A stretch of 64,000 nucleotides of DNA from Azospirillum brasilense (GCF_001315015.1 NZ_CP012914.1:930001-994000), one strand, 5' to 3'. Positions 33,445 to 43,337 are shown, counted from the first letter of the stretch. Program-made: numbers and translations. Notes: a model not told the origin generated them from the letters alone.

Positions 33445-34188
33445 TCAGTGCAGTTCCAGCGCGTCGCGGATGTAGAGGCAGGTCAGGATCGAGAAGACGT
33501 AGGCTTGCAGGAACGCGACCAGGAACTCGAAGCCGGTCAGCGCAATGTTGATGGCCAGCGGAACGAGGCCGGCGAGGAAGCCGACGGCGCCCAGGCCGCT
33601 GATCATCATAACCGTGAAGCCCGCGAACACCTTCAGCATGGTGTGACCGGCCATCATGTTGGCGAACAGTCGGATCGACAGGCTGACGGGGCGCATCAGG
33701 TAGGAGATCACCTCGATCGGGATGAGGATCGGGGCGAGCGCCAGCGGCGCGCCGTGCGGCATGAAGAAGCTGAAGAAATGCAGGCCGTGCTTCATCAGGG
33801 CCAGGACGGTCACGAACACGAACACCGTCGCCGCCAGCGTGAAGGTCACGATGATGTGGCTGGTGAAGGTGAAGGTGAACGGGATCATGCCGACGAGGTT
33901 GCCGAACAGCACGAACATGAAGATCGCGAAGACGAACGGGAAGTAGGGGCGGGCGTCGTGCCCGGCGTTGTCCCGAACCATGTTCGCGACGAATTCGTAG
34001 AAGATCTCGGCCAGGGACTGCAGGCGGCCCGGAACCAGGGCGCGGCCAGACATGCCGAAGACGAGCAGCGCGTAGATCAGCGCGACCGCCACGACCATGA
34101 AGAAGGCCGAGTTCGTGAAGGACACGTCATACCCGGCGATCACGATCTGGAGGATCGGGTTGATCTGGAACTGGTGCAGCGGATCCAA
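33445..34188 (-). CDS. atpB: ATP synthase F0 subunit a
   Basis: A 247-residue membrane stator with about five or six helices. The essential Arg is in [14 protein letters not shown], and the helix [21 protein letters not shown] is the conserved C-terminal channel helix. Lies between atpI and atpE, the standard order. Confidence 0.96.
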   Translation of the reverse strand: MDPLHQFQINPILQIVIAGYDVSFTNSAFFMVVAVALIYALLVFGMSGRALVPGRLQSLAEIFYEFVANMVRDNAGHDARPYFPFVFAIFMFVLFGNLVGMIPFTFTFTSHIIVTFTLAATVFVFVTVLALMKHGLHFFSFFMPHGAPLALAPILIPIEVISYLMRPVSLSIRLFANMMAGHTMLKVFAGFTVMMISGLGAVGFLAGLVPLAINIALTGFEFLVAFLQAYVFSILTCLYIRDALELH

Positions 34189-34200
34189 GGTCGTCCTCGC

Positions 34201-34563
34201 TCAGTGTGCGTCGCCGTTGGGACGCTCGTTGTCATCCTCACGGGCCCGGCGGTAGCCGGGGGCTAATCCGAGCCCGGTGATGGCCCGGTAGACATTCAGA
34301 ATTCCGGCCGCCGCGCCGAGGAAGAACATGACGATCAATCCCCAGGGCGCCGTTCCGAGCCAGCGGTCGAGCAGGAGCCCGCCACCGACGCCAACGATCA
34401 TGGCAGCGACCAGCTCGGTCCCGATTCGAAAGGCGATGCCGAGAGGACTCTGCGGCAGCCGGTGATATTTCCCCGGACCGCTCTGCGATTCCTTCCCTTC
34501 ACGCGCCTTCTTCAGTCGGGCGTCAAGCTCTGCCAGAGACGGCGGGGGCTTTTCGTCGCTCAT
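34201..34563 (-). CDS. atpI: ATP synthase assembly protein AtpI
   Basis: A 120-residue small membrane protein with two helices (GTELVAAMIVGVGGGLLLD and GLIVMFFLGAAAGILNVY), the AtpI/ATPase gene 1 family, which helps assemble the c-ring and may transport Mg2+. The ATG at 34563 lies about 40 bases downstream of the predicted transcription start, and longer frames overlap the promoter. First gene of the F0 operon; the F1 genes are not in this window, the usual split in alphaproteobacteria. Confidence 0.9.
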   Translation of the reverse strand: MSDEKPPPSLAELDARLKKAREGKESQSGPGKYHRLPQSPLGIAFRIGTELVAAMIVGVGGGLLLDRWLGTAPWGLIVMFFLGAAAGILNVYRAITGLGLAPGYRRAREDDNERPNGDAH

Positions 34564-34610
34564 GTCGCTTCGTTGTCCCCGTTGTCTCGCAGCCACGCGA
34601 AAGCGGCGAG

Positions 34611-34639
34611 ACCATACGGACAGGGCACAACCCTGTCAA
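34611..34639 (-). promoter_or_regulatory. F0 operon promoter
   Basis: On the minus strand TTGACA (34639-34634), 17-base spacer, TATGGT (34616-34611), the cleanest sigma70-type promoter in the window. The spacer contains the inverted repeat ACAGGG...CCCTGT overlapping the -35 box. Confidence 0.75.
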
Positions 34640-34739
34640 GTCGCAAAACCCTTAATACAAGTGCTTGAAAACCCAACAAAACCGCGCCGAAACCTTGGTA
34701 TTACCGGGTCAAAGGGTGCGGCTCCGCTCATGTTTTCCG

Positions 34740-35342
34740 TCAGCCGGCAATGCGGGTGCCCAGATCCTGGGCCACGCGGTCGGCGGTGGTGCCGGCCGGA
34801 TAAACCCCGAGGAAGCGCCCGTCGGGGCCCACCAGGTAAAGAAAACTGGAGTGATCCATCAAGTAATCCTCCGGCTTTCCGCCTTCCTGGGGCGCCTTGG
34901 CGTAATAGACCCGGTAGGCCTTGGCCGCCGCCTTGACCTGCTCCGGCGTGCCGGTCAGCCCGACCAGATTGGGGTGGAACAGCCCGACATAGTCCTTCAG
35001 ATGCGCCACCGTGTCGCGCTCCGGGTCGACCGAGATGAACATCGGCTGCACCTTGTCCGCCTGCACGCCGAGCAGATCCATGGCGCGGGCCATCGTGCCC
35101 AGTTCCGTCGGGCAGACGTCGGGGCAGTAGGTGTAGCCGAAATAGATCAGCAGGTACTTGCCGCGGTATTCGGCGTCGGTGACCGTCTTGCCGTCCTGAT
35201 CGGTCAGGGTGAAGGGGCCGCCGATGGGCACGCTGCTTTGCACCGTGCTGGAGGCGTTGTCGACCTGCCACCAGGCGATGCCGGCGGCGATCACGAGCCC
35301 CACGACGGAGGCGGCGGCGATGCGGATGAGTCGGGCTTTCAT
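34740..35342 (-). CDS. Sco1/SenC copper chaperone-type protein
   Basis: A 200-residue membrane-anchored thioredoxin-fold protein that inserts copper into cytochrome oxidase CuA or manages thiol redox. N-terminal anchor (SVVGLVIAAGIAWW), then the metal motif CPDVC with Cys73 and Cys77 and the third ligand His165 (MDHSSFLY). All three ligands are present. No oxidase gene is adjacent. Confidence 0.92.
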   Translation of the reverse strand: MKARLIRIAAASVVGLVIAAGIAWWQVDNASSTVQSSVPIGGPFTLTDQDGKTVTDAEYRGKYLLIYFGYTYCPDVCPTELGTMARAMDLLGVQADKVQPMFISVDPERDTVAHLKDYVGLFHPNLVGLTGTPEQVKAAAKAYRVYYAKAPQEGGKPEDYLMDHSSFLYLVGPDGRFLGVYPAGTTADRVAQDLGTRIAG

Positions 35343-35414
35343 GACCGACTGGAATGGGGCGGCGCACGGTCCAGGTCAAGAGGACAATCTGCCCAAGGCG
35401 AGAGCGTCGCGCGC

Positions 35415-35636
35415 TCACCAGAGGCGCCGCGCGGCCCAGCGCAGCGCCAGCGCCGCAGGGGCAGACGCGAGTGCAATAAGTGCGAGCGCAGTGCCGGTCA
35501 ACGTACCGGTGGCGGCGATGCCGCCCGGCACCAAGGCAAGGAACAGCCAGGCTAGGCGGGGCTTCCAGGCGACGAAGTCGACCGTGGCCTTGGCCAGCGG
35601 TTGGGTCACGATCTCCACAAGGGCATCGGCTAACAT
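35415..35636 (-). CDS. Small membrane protein of unknown function
   Basis: A 73-residue protein with two probable membrane helices (LAWLFLALVPGGIAATG and TALALIALASAPAALAL) and a basic end (RWAARRLW). The box GGAGAT lies 3 bases upstream of ATG 35636. It sits between the Sco gene and the hemerythrin chemoreceptor on the same strand. No family recognised. Confidence 0.6.
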   Translation of the reverse strand: MLADALVEIVTQPLAKATVDFVAWKPRLAWLFLALVPGGIAATGTLTGTALALIALASAPAALALRWAARRLW

Positions 35637-35672
35637 CTCATCTCCATCCGGACGCCCCTCGTTCCCGGCTCC

Positions 35673-37817
35673 TCAAGCCGCCTTGCTCGTCGGCTCAACC
35701 GGCCGAGTCAGATGATGCCCGATGCGCTTGTCAAAGCGCTGGATGTGGCCGGTCAGCCAGTCACGGAACAGGGCCAGCAGGTCGTCGCCGACCCGCGCCT
35801 CTCCGGCCTCGAAGCGCTGCTTCAGCTCGGCCACGCGCTTGCGCAGGGCGTCGTGCTGCGCCTTGTGCTGGACGAAGTCGGGATAGCCCGACCGCTGCAT
35901 CACCCGCTCCTCCTCCTCGAAATGCAGGATGGTGTAGGCGACGAGCTGGTCGATGGCCGACCCGATGGCCTGCGGCACTTCGCCACCCCTGATACGCCGG
36001 GCTGCCCGGTTGATCAGCGCCACCAGGATCATGTGGTCGTTGTCGATGTCCTCCTGCCCGACGGCCAGCGTGTCGTTCCAGGGCATGAAGACCTCCTCCC
36101 CGGCGGGAGCGAAGAGGGTGGCCAACTCCGCGCTGTTGATCGCCTCCACATTGACCAGGAAGGCGTCCACCAGGGCGCGCAGAGCGCCGGCTTGCTGCGC
36201 CAAGCTCTCCGCGGCGTCGAGCAGGCTGTTGGCGGCCTTCTCGGTCTCCAAAGCTGAGGCTGAAACCTCGTCGATGCTGGTGGAGACCTGCCGCGTACCC
36301 TGCGCCGCCTCACCCGCGCTGCGGGCGATCTCGCCGGTCGCCGCACCCTGCTGCTGGACCGCGGCGGCGATGGAGGTGCCGATCTCGTCGCTGCGGGCGA
36401 TGATCCCGGCGATCTCGCGGATGGCGGTGACGGCGCCGTTGGACGCGTGCTGGACCTCGCTGATCTGGGCGGCGATCTCCTCCGTCGCCTTGGCGGTCTG
36501 GCCGGCGAGGTTCTTCACCTCTCCCGCCACCACGGCGAAGCCCTTGCCCATCTCGCCGGCCCGCGCCGCCTCGATGGTGGCGTTGAGCGCCAGCAGATTG
36601 GTCTGGCTGGCGATGCTGGTGATGAGGTCGGCGACCTCGTTGATCTTCTGCGCGGCGTGGCCCAGCCCGTCGATGCGCTCGCTGGCCTGGCGGGAGGCGG
36701 TCACCGCCTCCAGCGAGATGTGCGAGGAGGTGGCGACCTGGGTGCCGATCTCGGCGATGGCGCTGCTCAGCTCCTCGGCGGCGGCGGCGACGGTCTGCAC
36801 GTTCACCGACGCCTGCTGCGACGCCCCGGCGACCGATGCCGCCTCGCGCATGTTGCGGTCGGCGGTGTCGGACAGGGAGCGCGCCGTGTTCTCCAGCGCC
36901 TGCACCGCCTGCCCGACCGTGCCGACCATGGCGCTGACCGTGGCGTCGAACCGCTCCGTCAGCCTTTCCAGGGCGCGGGCGCGCTGCCCGGTCACGCGGT
37001 GCTCCACCTGCTGGCGCTCCCAATGGCGCTGCAGATCGATCTGGTTCTTGCGGAAGATTTCCAGGGTGCGGGCCATGACGCCGATCTCGTCGCTGCGCCG
37101 CGTGCCGGACACCGTCACCGCCGTGTCGCCGCCGGCAAGCGTCTGCATCACTCCGGTCATGGCGTGCAGCGGGCTGACGATGGCCCGGCTGACCAGCAGG
37201 GCAATGCCCGTCGCCACGAGAGCGATCAGCAGCCCCAGCCCACCGAGGAACAGGGCGGCCTCGCGGAAGGCGGCGGCCACGTCGTCCACATAGATGCCCG
37301 ACCCGATCAGCCAGCCCCAGGGCTCGAACCCGCGCACGTAGGAGATCTTCGGCACCGGTTCAGCCTGGCCCGGCTTCGGCCACAGATAATCGACGAAGCC
37401 GCCCTCCGCCGCGACGCCGACGCGGGTCATCTCGACGAACAGCAGCTTGCCGTTCGGATCGGCGGTGCGCGACTGGTCCTGCCCGTCCATCTCCGGGCGG
37501 ATGGGGTGCATGATCATGCGCTGTGCGCGGTCGATGACGAAGAAATACTCCGAACCGGCGTAGCGCAGCCGGCGCAACGCGTCCTTGGCCGCCGTCTGGG
37601 CGGCGTCGCGGGTCAGCGCGCCCTTGCGCTCCATCTCTTCGTAATGGGCGACGAGGCTGTGCGCGACCTCCACCACGCTGCGGGTCTTGTCCTGACGGTC
37701 CTTCATCATCTCGGCGCGCAGGCCGAACAGGCTGACGGCGGCGATCAGAGCGAGGCCGACGGCCGCGACGCCCAGGATGACGGAGATCTTACCCTTGATG
37801 CTGATGCGCTCGAACAC
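35673..37817 (-). CDS. Chemoreceptor with C-terminal hemerythrin domain
   Basis: A 714-residue methyl-accepting chemotaxis protein: TM1, a periplasmic single-Cache-like domain ([16 protein letters not shown], then [17 protein letters not shown]), TM2, HAMP, the MCP signalling domain with the tip [21 protein letters not shown], then a bacteriohemerythrin domain from about residue 578. All seven di-iron ligands are present: His595, His632, Glu636, His651, His655, His691 and Asp696. Such fusions sense O2 or NO in the cytoplasm (DcrH of Desulfovibrio is the model). The start is GTG 37817, with CGGAGGA 7 bases upstream, rather than an ATG at 37853. Confidence 0.93.
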   Translation of the reverse strand: MFERISIKGKISVILGVAAVGLALIAAVSLFGLRAEMMKDRQDKTRSVVEVAHSLVAHYEEMERKGALTRDAAQTAAKDALRRLRYAGSEYFFVIDRAQRMIMHPIRPEMDGQDQSRTADPNGKLLFVEMTRVGVAAEGGFVDYLWPKPGQAEPVPKISYVRGFEPWGWLIGSGIYVDDVAAAFREAALFLGGLGLLIALVATGIALLVSRAIVSPLHAMTGVMQTLAGGDTAVTVSGTRRSDEIGVMARTLEIFRKNQIDLQRHWERQQVEHRVTGQRARALERLTERFDATVSAMVGTVGQAVQALENTARSLSDTADRNMREAASVAGASQQASVNVQTVAAAAEELSSAIAEIGTQVATSSHISLEAVTASRQASERIDGLGHAAQKINEVADLITSIASQTNLLALNATIEAARAGEMGKGFAVVAGEVKNLAGQTAKATEEIAAQISEVQHASNGAVTAIREIAGIIARSDEIGTSIAAAVQQQGAATGEIARSAGEAAQGTRQVSTSIDEVSASALETEKAANSLLDAAESLAQQAGALRALVDAFLVNVEAINSAELATLFAPAGEEVFMPWNDTLAVGQEDIDNDHMILVALINRAARRIRGGEVPQAIGSAIDQLVAYTILHFEEEERVMQRSGYPDFVQHKAQHDALRKRVAELKQRFEAGEARVGDDLLALFRDWLTGHIQRFDKRIGHHLTRPVEPTSKAA

Positions 37818-38029
37818 CTGACGTTCCTCCGGAATCTTCCTTATGTCCGGCACACCGGCGCCGGTTCCGGGCGGCGCAACGACCGTCCGAAAATTCTGCT
37901 AAATTTTTTGTTACTTTTGCTCCGGGGGCCTGATCGTCGTCAAGGCGGATCAACCTGGGGTGAGAAAAGGTCGCGGGCTGCCGTTCAAAAGTTTGGAAGA
38001 GAAAGAACGCGGCGCCGTGAAAAAGAAAG

Positions 38030-38049
38030 GGGAGGCCCGAAGGCCTCCC
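38030..38049 (-). terminator. phoH terminator
   Basis: GGGAGGCC, loop CGAA, GGCCTCCC; on the minus strand it is followed by TTTCTTTTTC. It lies 57 bases after the phoH stop. Confidence 0.8.
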
Positions 38050-38105
38050 GCAGTTGCGAACCGGTGGGGCGGTTGCGCGTCGATGCCCTTCGTTTGCCGA
38101 TGGCG

Positions 38106-38843
38106 TCAGAGCACGGTCAGCATGCTGGCGACCAGGGGGTGGCGGACGATGTCGGTGTCGCTCAGCCGGACGACGGCGATGCCCTCCACCGCCTCCAGCC
38201 GGCGCGCGATGTCGGCCAGACCCGACAGGTTGTCCAGCAGGTCCGTCTGGTCGGGGTCGCCGGTCAGGACCATGGTGGAATGCCAGCCCAGGCGGGTCAG
38301 CAGCATCTTGATCTGGGCGTAGGTGCAGTTCTGCGCCTCGTCGATCACCACGAAGGCGTTGTTCAGGGTGCGCCCCCGCATGAAGCCGACGGGCGCGATC
38401 TCGATGGTGCCGTCGGCCATCAGGGCGCGCAGACGCTTGGCGCCCAGCCGCTCGCTCAGCGCGTCGTAGAGCGGGCGCAGGAAGGGGGCCATCTTCTCGT
38501 GCATGTCGCCCGGCAGATAGCCGATGCTCTCGCCCGCCTCGATGGCGGGGCGCGACAGCACGATGCGGTCGACCTTGCCCTCCTCCAGCGCCTCCACCGC
38601 GGAGGAGATCGCCAGGTAGGTCTTGCCGGTGCCGGCGGGGCCGAGCGCCACAACGAGGTTATGGTCCTTGATCGCCTCCATCAGCCTCTTCTGGTTGGGG
38701 CTCTGGGGCTTGACCTTGCGGAGATAGCTCTGGTCGCGGCGGTCGTCGCCGCCCACGGGGTCCCAGCCGGCGGCGGGGAACAGTGGGTGGACCGTCGACT
38801 CGGACGCTGAAACGGCGCTGCCTTTGGTCTGGCGTCTGGCCAT
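38106..38843 (-). CDS. PhoH-family ATPase
   Basis: A 245-residue P-loop ATPase of the PhoH family (no KH or PIN domain). Walker A GPAGTGKT at 68-75, Walker B VVIDEAQN at 165-172 and the downstream TGDPDQTDL arginine-finger-like motif. PhoH proteins are linked to RNA metabolism and phosphate stress; the role here is unknown. RBS TAGGAGAGCG precedes the ATG. A separate terminator lies about 45 bases upstream. Confidence 0.9.
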   Translation of the reverse strand: MARRQTKGSAVSASESTVHPLFPAAGWDPVGGDDRRDQSYLRKVKPQSPNQKRLMEAIKDHNLVVALGPAGTGKTYLAISSAVEALEEGKVDRIVLSRPAIEAGESIGYLPGDMHEKMAPFLRPLYDALSERLGAKRLRALMADGTIEIAPVGFMRGRTLNNAFVVIDEAQNCTYAQIKMLLTRLGWHSTMVLTGDPDQTDLLDNLSGLADIARRLEAVEGIAVVRLSDTDIVRHPLVASMLTVL

Positions 38844-38886
38844 ATCGCTCTCCTAACGTCACGTTGGTGGGCGGCGGCTCCGGGCA

Positions 38887-38913
38887 CAAAAAAACCTCCC
38901 GCAAGGGGGAGGT
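38887..38913 (-). terminator. Intrinsic terminator upstream of phoH, minus strand
   Basis: On the minus strand ACCTCCC, loop CCTTGC, GGGAGGT, then a run of T (plus-strand A-tract 38888-38894). No protein gene on this strand ends here, so it either ends a small RNA or acts as a leader attenuator of phoH. Confidence 0.75.
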
Positions 38914-39584
38914 CGTCGATGCTGCTGTGCAACAGGATGGCCGGAGTCTGGCTTGCCGGTGCGAGGCGTGCGTCCCGTCGGCTGCGCCCGTCATGGGGTG
39001 CCGGCGACATTCGGACGCTCGGGAACGAAGCAGGATGCAAGCGGAACCTCTTCGTCAGAATAGGAACCTCACATCACAAACATAGGGCGTGCGGCGACGA
39101 ACGTCAGGCGGAATTGCGGGCATCGCAAAAGATTCACACAAGATGTTGTGGATGAGTCGCAGGTGGGAGCGCAGCGGCAACGGACTACCGCCAGAGGCGG
39201 AGGGAACCCGCCGGCACCGCGACAAGGGGATGTGCCGAGGGCGCGCGAACCATCTCTGCGGGTGTCGCCACGAGGGAAAGATGCCGCAGCGCGAAAAGGG
39301 CATATCCCCGCAAAACCCTTTGCCCGGCGAATCCAGTTCCATTACCATACTTTGTAGTGAGACCTTCCGCTGACGCAACACATGGACCTCCAGCCCGGAC
39401 GGGGACCCCCTGTTCCGGCCCATGGCGCGTGTGTCCGGTGGTTGTCACTCCATCGGCGCCGGGAAAGGCTTGAACGGATGGGGTCCGCGCCGCTAGAACC
39501 CGGGTGGTTGACCCTTCCGCCCTGGTGCCTGGCCGATGGCCCCAGACATGCGGACGACACGGATTCGGCAGGAACACAAGCAGG
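38914..39584. other. Gap of about 670 bases without a recognised gene
   Basis: Lies between the terminator near phoH and minC. A possible minus-strand transcript ending at 38887 would start within it; TATTCT at 39062-39057 (minus strand) is a candidate -10 box, but no good -35 is seen. Overlapping open frames have no family features and mixed codon use. The minC promoter must be here or just upstream. Confidence 0.4.
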
Positions 39585-40346
39585 ATGGCAGCGGTGAGCA
39601 GCGCCAGGCAGGGTGCCGATCGGGACGGTCCGTTCCAGTTGCGGGGCAATTCCTTCACCATGATGGTGCTGAAGGTGAATGATCCGGCGTCGCCGGACTT
39701 CTTCACCCAGCTCGCCGTCAAGGTGCGGCAGGCGCCCAATTTCTTCCGCAACGCCCCCGTCGTCCTCGATTTCGAGGAGTTGACGGAGGACACCCCGCGC
39801 TTCGACATCGCCGCCCTGGTGACCAACCTGCGCGCGCTGTACCTGCTGCCGGTCGGCTTCCGGGGCGGGCCGCGCGCGGTCCACGAGGGGGCGCTCGCCG
39901 CCGGGCTGACCCCGATGCCCGCCGGCCGCGCCGCCAAGCTGGAGTCCGCGGCTCCCCCCGCCGCCGACCCGCAGGCCGGCGCCGCTCCGATCCCGGCCCC
40001 GCCGCCCGAGCCGGTCTACCGCCCGGCGCTGCTGGTGACCGAGCCGGTGCGCTCCGGCCAGCAGATCTACGCCGAGAAGACGGATCTGGTCATCACCGCC
40101 CCGGTCTCCCCCGGCGCGGAGGTGGTGGCCGACGGCAACATCCACGTCTACGGCGCGCTGCGCGGCCGGGCTCTGGCCGGCGTGTCCGGCGACACCAACG
40201 CGCGCATCTTCTGTCACAGCCTGGAGGCCGAGGTCGTCTCGGTGGCCGGGCTGTACCGCGTCAGCGAGGATTTCGGGAACGACGTGCTGAAGAAGCCGGT
40301 GCAGATCTTCCTGCGCGACGGCTATCTTCACATGGAGCCCCAATGA
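39585..40346 (+). CDS. minC: Septum site-determining protein MinC
   Basis: A 253-residue inhibitor of FtsZ polymerisation that keeps division at midcell. The N-terminal domain (FQLRGNSFTMMVLKV, TPRFDIAALV) binds FtsZ, a Pro/Ala-rich linker follows, and the C-terminal beta-helix (VRSGQQIYAEKTDLVITAPVSPGAEVVADGNIHVYGALRGRALAG) binds MinD and dimerises. Start codon is uncertain (ATG 39585 or GTG 39594). First of minCDE. Confidence 0.94.
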   Translation: MAAVSSARQGADRDGPFQLRGNSFTMMVLKVNDPASPDFFTQLAVKVRQAPNFFRNAPVVLDFEELTEDTPRFDIAALVTNLRALYLLPVGFRGGPRAVHEGALAAGLTPMPAGRAAKLESAAPPAADPQAGAAPIPAPPPEPVYRPALLVTEPVRSGQQIYAEKTDLVITAPVSPGAEVVADGNIHVYGALRGRALAGVSGDTNARIFCHSLEAEVVSVAGLYRVSEDFGNDVLKKPVQIFLRDGYLHMEPQ

Positions 40347-40487
40347 TGACGCTTTTGAGCGCTTTCTGTCGAACGGCCCTCTGTGCGAGGACGGTGTCAC
40401 GCAAAGCGTGCCCGGCACAGACCCTGATCTGCGTAAACCGGTAACCGGACCTTGGCGGCAACATTTAGGAACGTGGGAGAAGCTCCG

Positions 40488-41303
40488 TTGGGCAAGATCA
40501 TCGTCATGACTTCCGGCAAGGGCGGCGTCGGCAAGACGACCTCCTCCGCCGCTTTCGCGACCGGACTCGCCTTGCGCGGCTTCAAGACGGTCGTCATCGA
40601 TTTCGACGTCGGGCTGCGCAACCTCGACCTCATCATGGGCTGCGAGCGGCGCGTGGTGTTCGACTTCATCAACGTCATCAACGGCGAAGCGAAGCTGAGC
40701 CAGGCGCTGATCAAGGACAAGCGCATCGACAACCTGTCGATCCTGCCGACCTCGCAGACCCGCGACAAGGACGCCCTGACCCGCGAAGGCGTGGAAAAGG
40801 TCCTGAACGAACTGTCTAAGGACTTCGACTACATCGTCTGCGACAGCCCGGCGGGCATCGAGCGGGGCGCGCTGATGGCGCTGTACTTCGCCGACCACGC
40901 GGTGATCGTGACCAACCCGGAAGTCTCGTCGGTCCGCGACAGCGACCGCATCCTCGGCGTGCTGGCCTCCCGCTCGCGCCGGGCGGAGCAGGGGCTGGAG
41001 CCGGTGACCCAGCAGCTTCTCCTCACCCGCTACGACCCGGAGCGGGTGGAGCGCGGCGAGATGCTGAAGGTCGACGACGTTCTGGAGATCCTGGCGATCC
41101 AGCTGCTCGGCGTGATCCCGGAAAGCCAGGCCGTGCTGCGCGCCTCCAACGTCGGCATGCCGGTCATCCTCGACGAGGCGTCCAACGCCGGCCAGGCCTA
41201 TCTGGACGCGGTCTCCCGCTTCCTGGGCGAGGACGTCGAGCACCGCTTCGTCACGCCGCAGAAGAAGGGCCTGTTCAGCCGCCTCCTCCGGAGGTCCGCA
41301 TGA
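40488..41303 (+). CDS. minD: Septum site-determining ATPase MinD
   Basis: A 271-residue ParA-like ATPase that cycles on and off the membrane, recruiting MinC. The deviant Walker A GKGGVGKTT is at 10-18 with signature Lys11, and the C-terminal amphipathic membrane helix is KKGLFSRLLRRSA. The start is TTG at 40488 with GGGAGA 7 bases before it, giving the canonical MGKIIVMTSGKGG; a TTG at 40452 is upstream without such a site. Overlaps minE by 4 bases. Confidence 0.95.
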   Translation: MGKIIVMTSGKGGVGKTTSSAAFATGLALRGFKTVVIDFDVGLRNLDLIMGCERRVVFDFINVINGEAKLSQALIKDKRIDNLSILPTSQTRDKDALTREGVEKVLNELSKDFDYIVCDSPAGIERGALMALYFADHAVIVTNPEVSSVRDSDRILGVLASRSRRAEQGLEPVTQQLLLTRYDPERVERGEMLKVDDVLEILAIQLLGVIPESQAVLRASNVGMPVILDEASNAGQAYLDAVSRFLGEDVEHRFVTPQKKGLFSRLLRRSA

Positions 41304-41695
41304 GCATCTTCAGCTTTTTCCGCTCCGCCCCGCGCGCGTCGGCGGTCCAGGCCAAGGAACGTCTCCAGATCGTCATGGCGCACGAGCGCGCCGGGCGGAC
41401 GGGGCCGGACTATCTGCCGATGCTCCAGCAGGAGCTGCTGGCGGTCATCGCCAAGTACATCGACATCGACCAGAACAAGGTCGAGGTGAAGCTGGACCGC
41501 GGCGGCGACTGCTCGACGCTGGAGCTGAACATCGAGCTGCCGGCCCGCGAGGCCGCCGCCAAGGCGCTGAAGGAAAGCGCCAAGCTGGCGGTGGCCGGCA
41601 ACCGTCCGGCGGCCAAGGACGGCGACGAGTCCGATGCGGTCAAGCTGGCTGCCGGCGGCTCGCTGACCAACGGCGGCGTCAAGAAGCGTCGCTGA
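41300..41695 (+). CDS. minE: Cell division topological specificity factor MinE
   Basis: A 131-residue regulator that stimulates MinD ATPase and drives pole-to-pole oscillation. The membrane-targeting start MSIFSFFR, the anti-MinCD helix AKERLQIVMAHER and the beta strand KYIDIDQNKVEVKL are all present. The C-terminal third (after about residue 90: ESAKLAVAGNRPAAKDGDES...) is a polar extension not seen in the shorter family members. Coupled to minD by ATGA overlap. Confidence 0.95.
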   Translation: MSIFSFFRSAPRASAVQAKERLQIVMAHERAGRTGPDYLPMLQQELLAVIAKYIDIDQNKVEVKLDRGGDCSTLELNIELPAREAAAKALKESAKLAVAGNRPAAKDGDESDAVKLAAGGSLTNGGVKKRR

Positions 41696-41717
41696 GAGTC
41701 GCGCGATCCGAGACCAA

Positions 41718-41752
41718 TCCCGCCGCAGCCGGCCCGCTGCGGCGGGATTTTT
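41718..41752 (+). terminator. minCDE terminator
   Basis: TCCCGCCGCAGC, loop CGGCCC, GCTGCGGCGGGA, then TTTTT, 22 bases after the minE stop. Confidence 0.9.
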
Positions 41753-41933
41753 CATGCCCGCCGGAACGCTGCCTGCGCGGTCATAGGCCGCAGCTCCTTG
41801 CCGGGCTGGACTTCCGTGCGGGTTTACCTCCGCCGTTCGAAGAGGTATCAACGGATGAGAGCCCGTCAGGGACCGGCCCTCACGGGTCAAACCCTCCCCG
41901 GGCGTCGTCGCGGCAGTGAGGGAGTGGCGGCCA

Positions 41934-43337
41934 ATGTTCTTCGAATGCTCGCGGCTGATCGACGGCAACCAGCCGCGCCTGTCCAATGGCATCACCGTGA
42001 CCGACGTCGACGGTGACGGGGCATTCGAACTGGTGGTCACGGGCTACGCCACCAACAACCTCATCCTAAAATGGGACGGCTCCCGGCTGGTGGACATCGC
42101 CGGGCCGCTGCTGGCCGACGCCTCGGGTTGCGCGGTGGCCATCGCTGCCGCCGACGTGGACGGCGATGGGCGGGAGGAACTGTATGTCCTGAACTCCGAC
42201 CGGGCGAGCGGGCCGAAGGAGATGGGCGACCGGCTGTTCGCCTGCTTCGGCAAGCACTGGCTCGACTTGCTGGCCCAGCCGGAGAACGCCGGCATGGCGA
42301 ACCGCGTCGCCGGACGCTCGGTGATCGCCATGGACCGGCATGGCCACGGCCGCTACGGATTCGTCGTTGCGGCGGACGGCGGCCCCTTCCGCCTGTTCGA
42401 GCTGAGCCGGCGCGGGCGGCTGGAGGATGCGGCAGAGGACGCGGGCATCGACCTGATCGGCGCCGGGCGCGGGCTGCTCGCGCTGCCGTTCCTCTCCGAC
42501 CGCGTCGACCTGTTCGCCTGCAACGAGGGTGGCCCGAACTTCCTGTTCCGCAATCTGGGCGACGGTACCTTCGAGGAAATCGCCGAGGAACGGGGGGTCG
42601 CCGATTCGCGATTCGCCGGACGGGCGGTGACCGCGGTGGACGGGCCGGGCTATGGCGGGTTCGGGCTGCTGGTCGGCGCCTGGGAGGGGCCGCAGCGCCT
42701 GTTCGTCCAGCGCTCCGGCGGCGGCTTCGTGGACGAGGCCGATCCCGAGATGTCCTTTCCGGGCCGGGTGTCCAGCGTGATCGCCGCCGATTTCGACAAC
42801 GACGGCTATGAGGAGCTGTTCTTCAACCTGCACGGCGAGCCCAACCGCCTGTTCGGCTGGCGCGACGACCGCTGGCAGGCCATCGAAATCGGCGACGCGC
42901 TGGAGCCCAAGGGGCTGGGGACCGGGGCGGCGGTGGCCGACATCGACGGCGACGGACGGCTGGAACTGCTGATCGCCCATGGCAATGGGGTGGGCGGCGG
43001 GCATGGCGGCGGGCATGGCGGCGGATCGCCGCAGCCCCTGTCGCTCTACCGCACAGCGGCGAACCACAACGGGTGGCTGCGCGTGCTGCCGCTGACCCCC
43101 TACGGCGCGCCGGCGCGTGGCGCCGTCGTCACCTGCACGGCCAACGGGCGGCGGCAGGTGCGGTCCGTCTGCGCCGGGTCGGGCTATCTCTGCCAGATGG
43201 AGCCGGTGGCCCATTTCGGGCTGGGCGGCGCCCGCGGGGTGGAGCGGCTGGAGGTGCGCTGGCCGGACGGCATGACGGCCATCGTCGAGAACCCGCCCAT
43301 CGGCCGGCTGCTGACCGTCCCCTATCCGCCGGAGTGA
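41934..43337 (+). CDS. CRTAC1-like FG-GAP/ASPIC-UnbV protein
   Basis: A 467-residue predicted integrin-like beta propeller. Repeats each carry a calcium-binding DxDxDG loop: DVDGDGAFEL, DVDGDGREEL, DFDNDGYEEL and DIDGDGRLEL. After the last one comes a Gly/His insert (GGGHGGGHGGGS), then the C-terminal ASPIC/UnbV domain (VRSVCAGSGYLCQMEP, HFGLGGA, LEVRWPDG). No signal peptide is visible at the chosen ATG (GGGAG upstream), unlike most secreted relatives. Homologous to animal cartilage acidic protein 1 domains. Role unknown; monocistronic. Confidence 0.88.
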   Translation: MFFECSRLIDGNQPRLSNGITVTDVDGDGAFELVVTGYATNNLILKWDGSRLVDIAGPLLADASGCAVAIAAADVDGDGREELYVLNSDRASGPKEMGDRLFACFGKHWLDLLAQPENAGMANRVAGRSVIAMDRHGHGRYGFVVAADGGPFRLFELSRRGRLEDAAEDAGIDLIGAGRGLLALPFLSDRVDLFACNEGGPNFLFRNLGDGTFEEIAEERGVADSRFAGRAVTAVDGPGYGGFGLLVGAWEGPQRLFVQRSGGGFVDEADPEMSFPGRVSSVIAADFDNDGYEELFFNLHGEPNRLFGWRDDRWQAIEIGDALEPKGLGTGAAVADIDGDGRLELLIAHGNGVGGGHGGGHGGGSPQPLSLYRTAANHNGWLRVLPLTPYGAPARGAVVTCTANGRRQVRSVCAGSGYLCQMEPVAHFGLGGARGVERLEVRWPDGMTAIVENPPIGRLLTVPYPPE

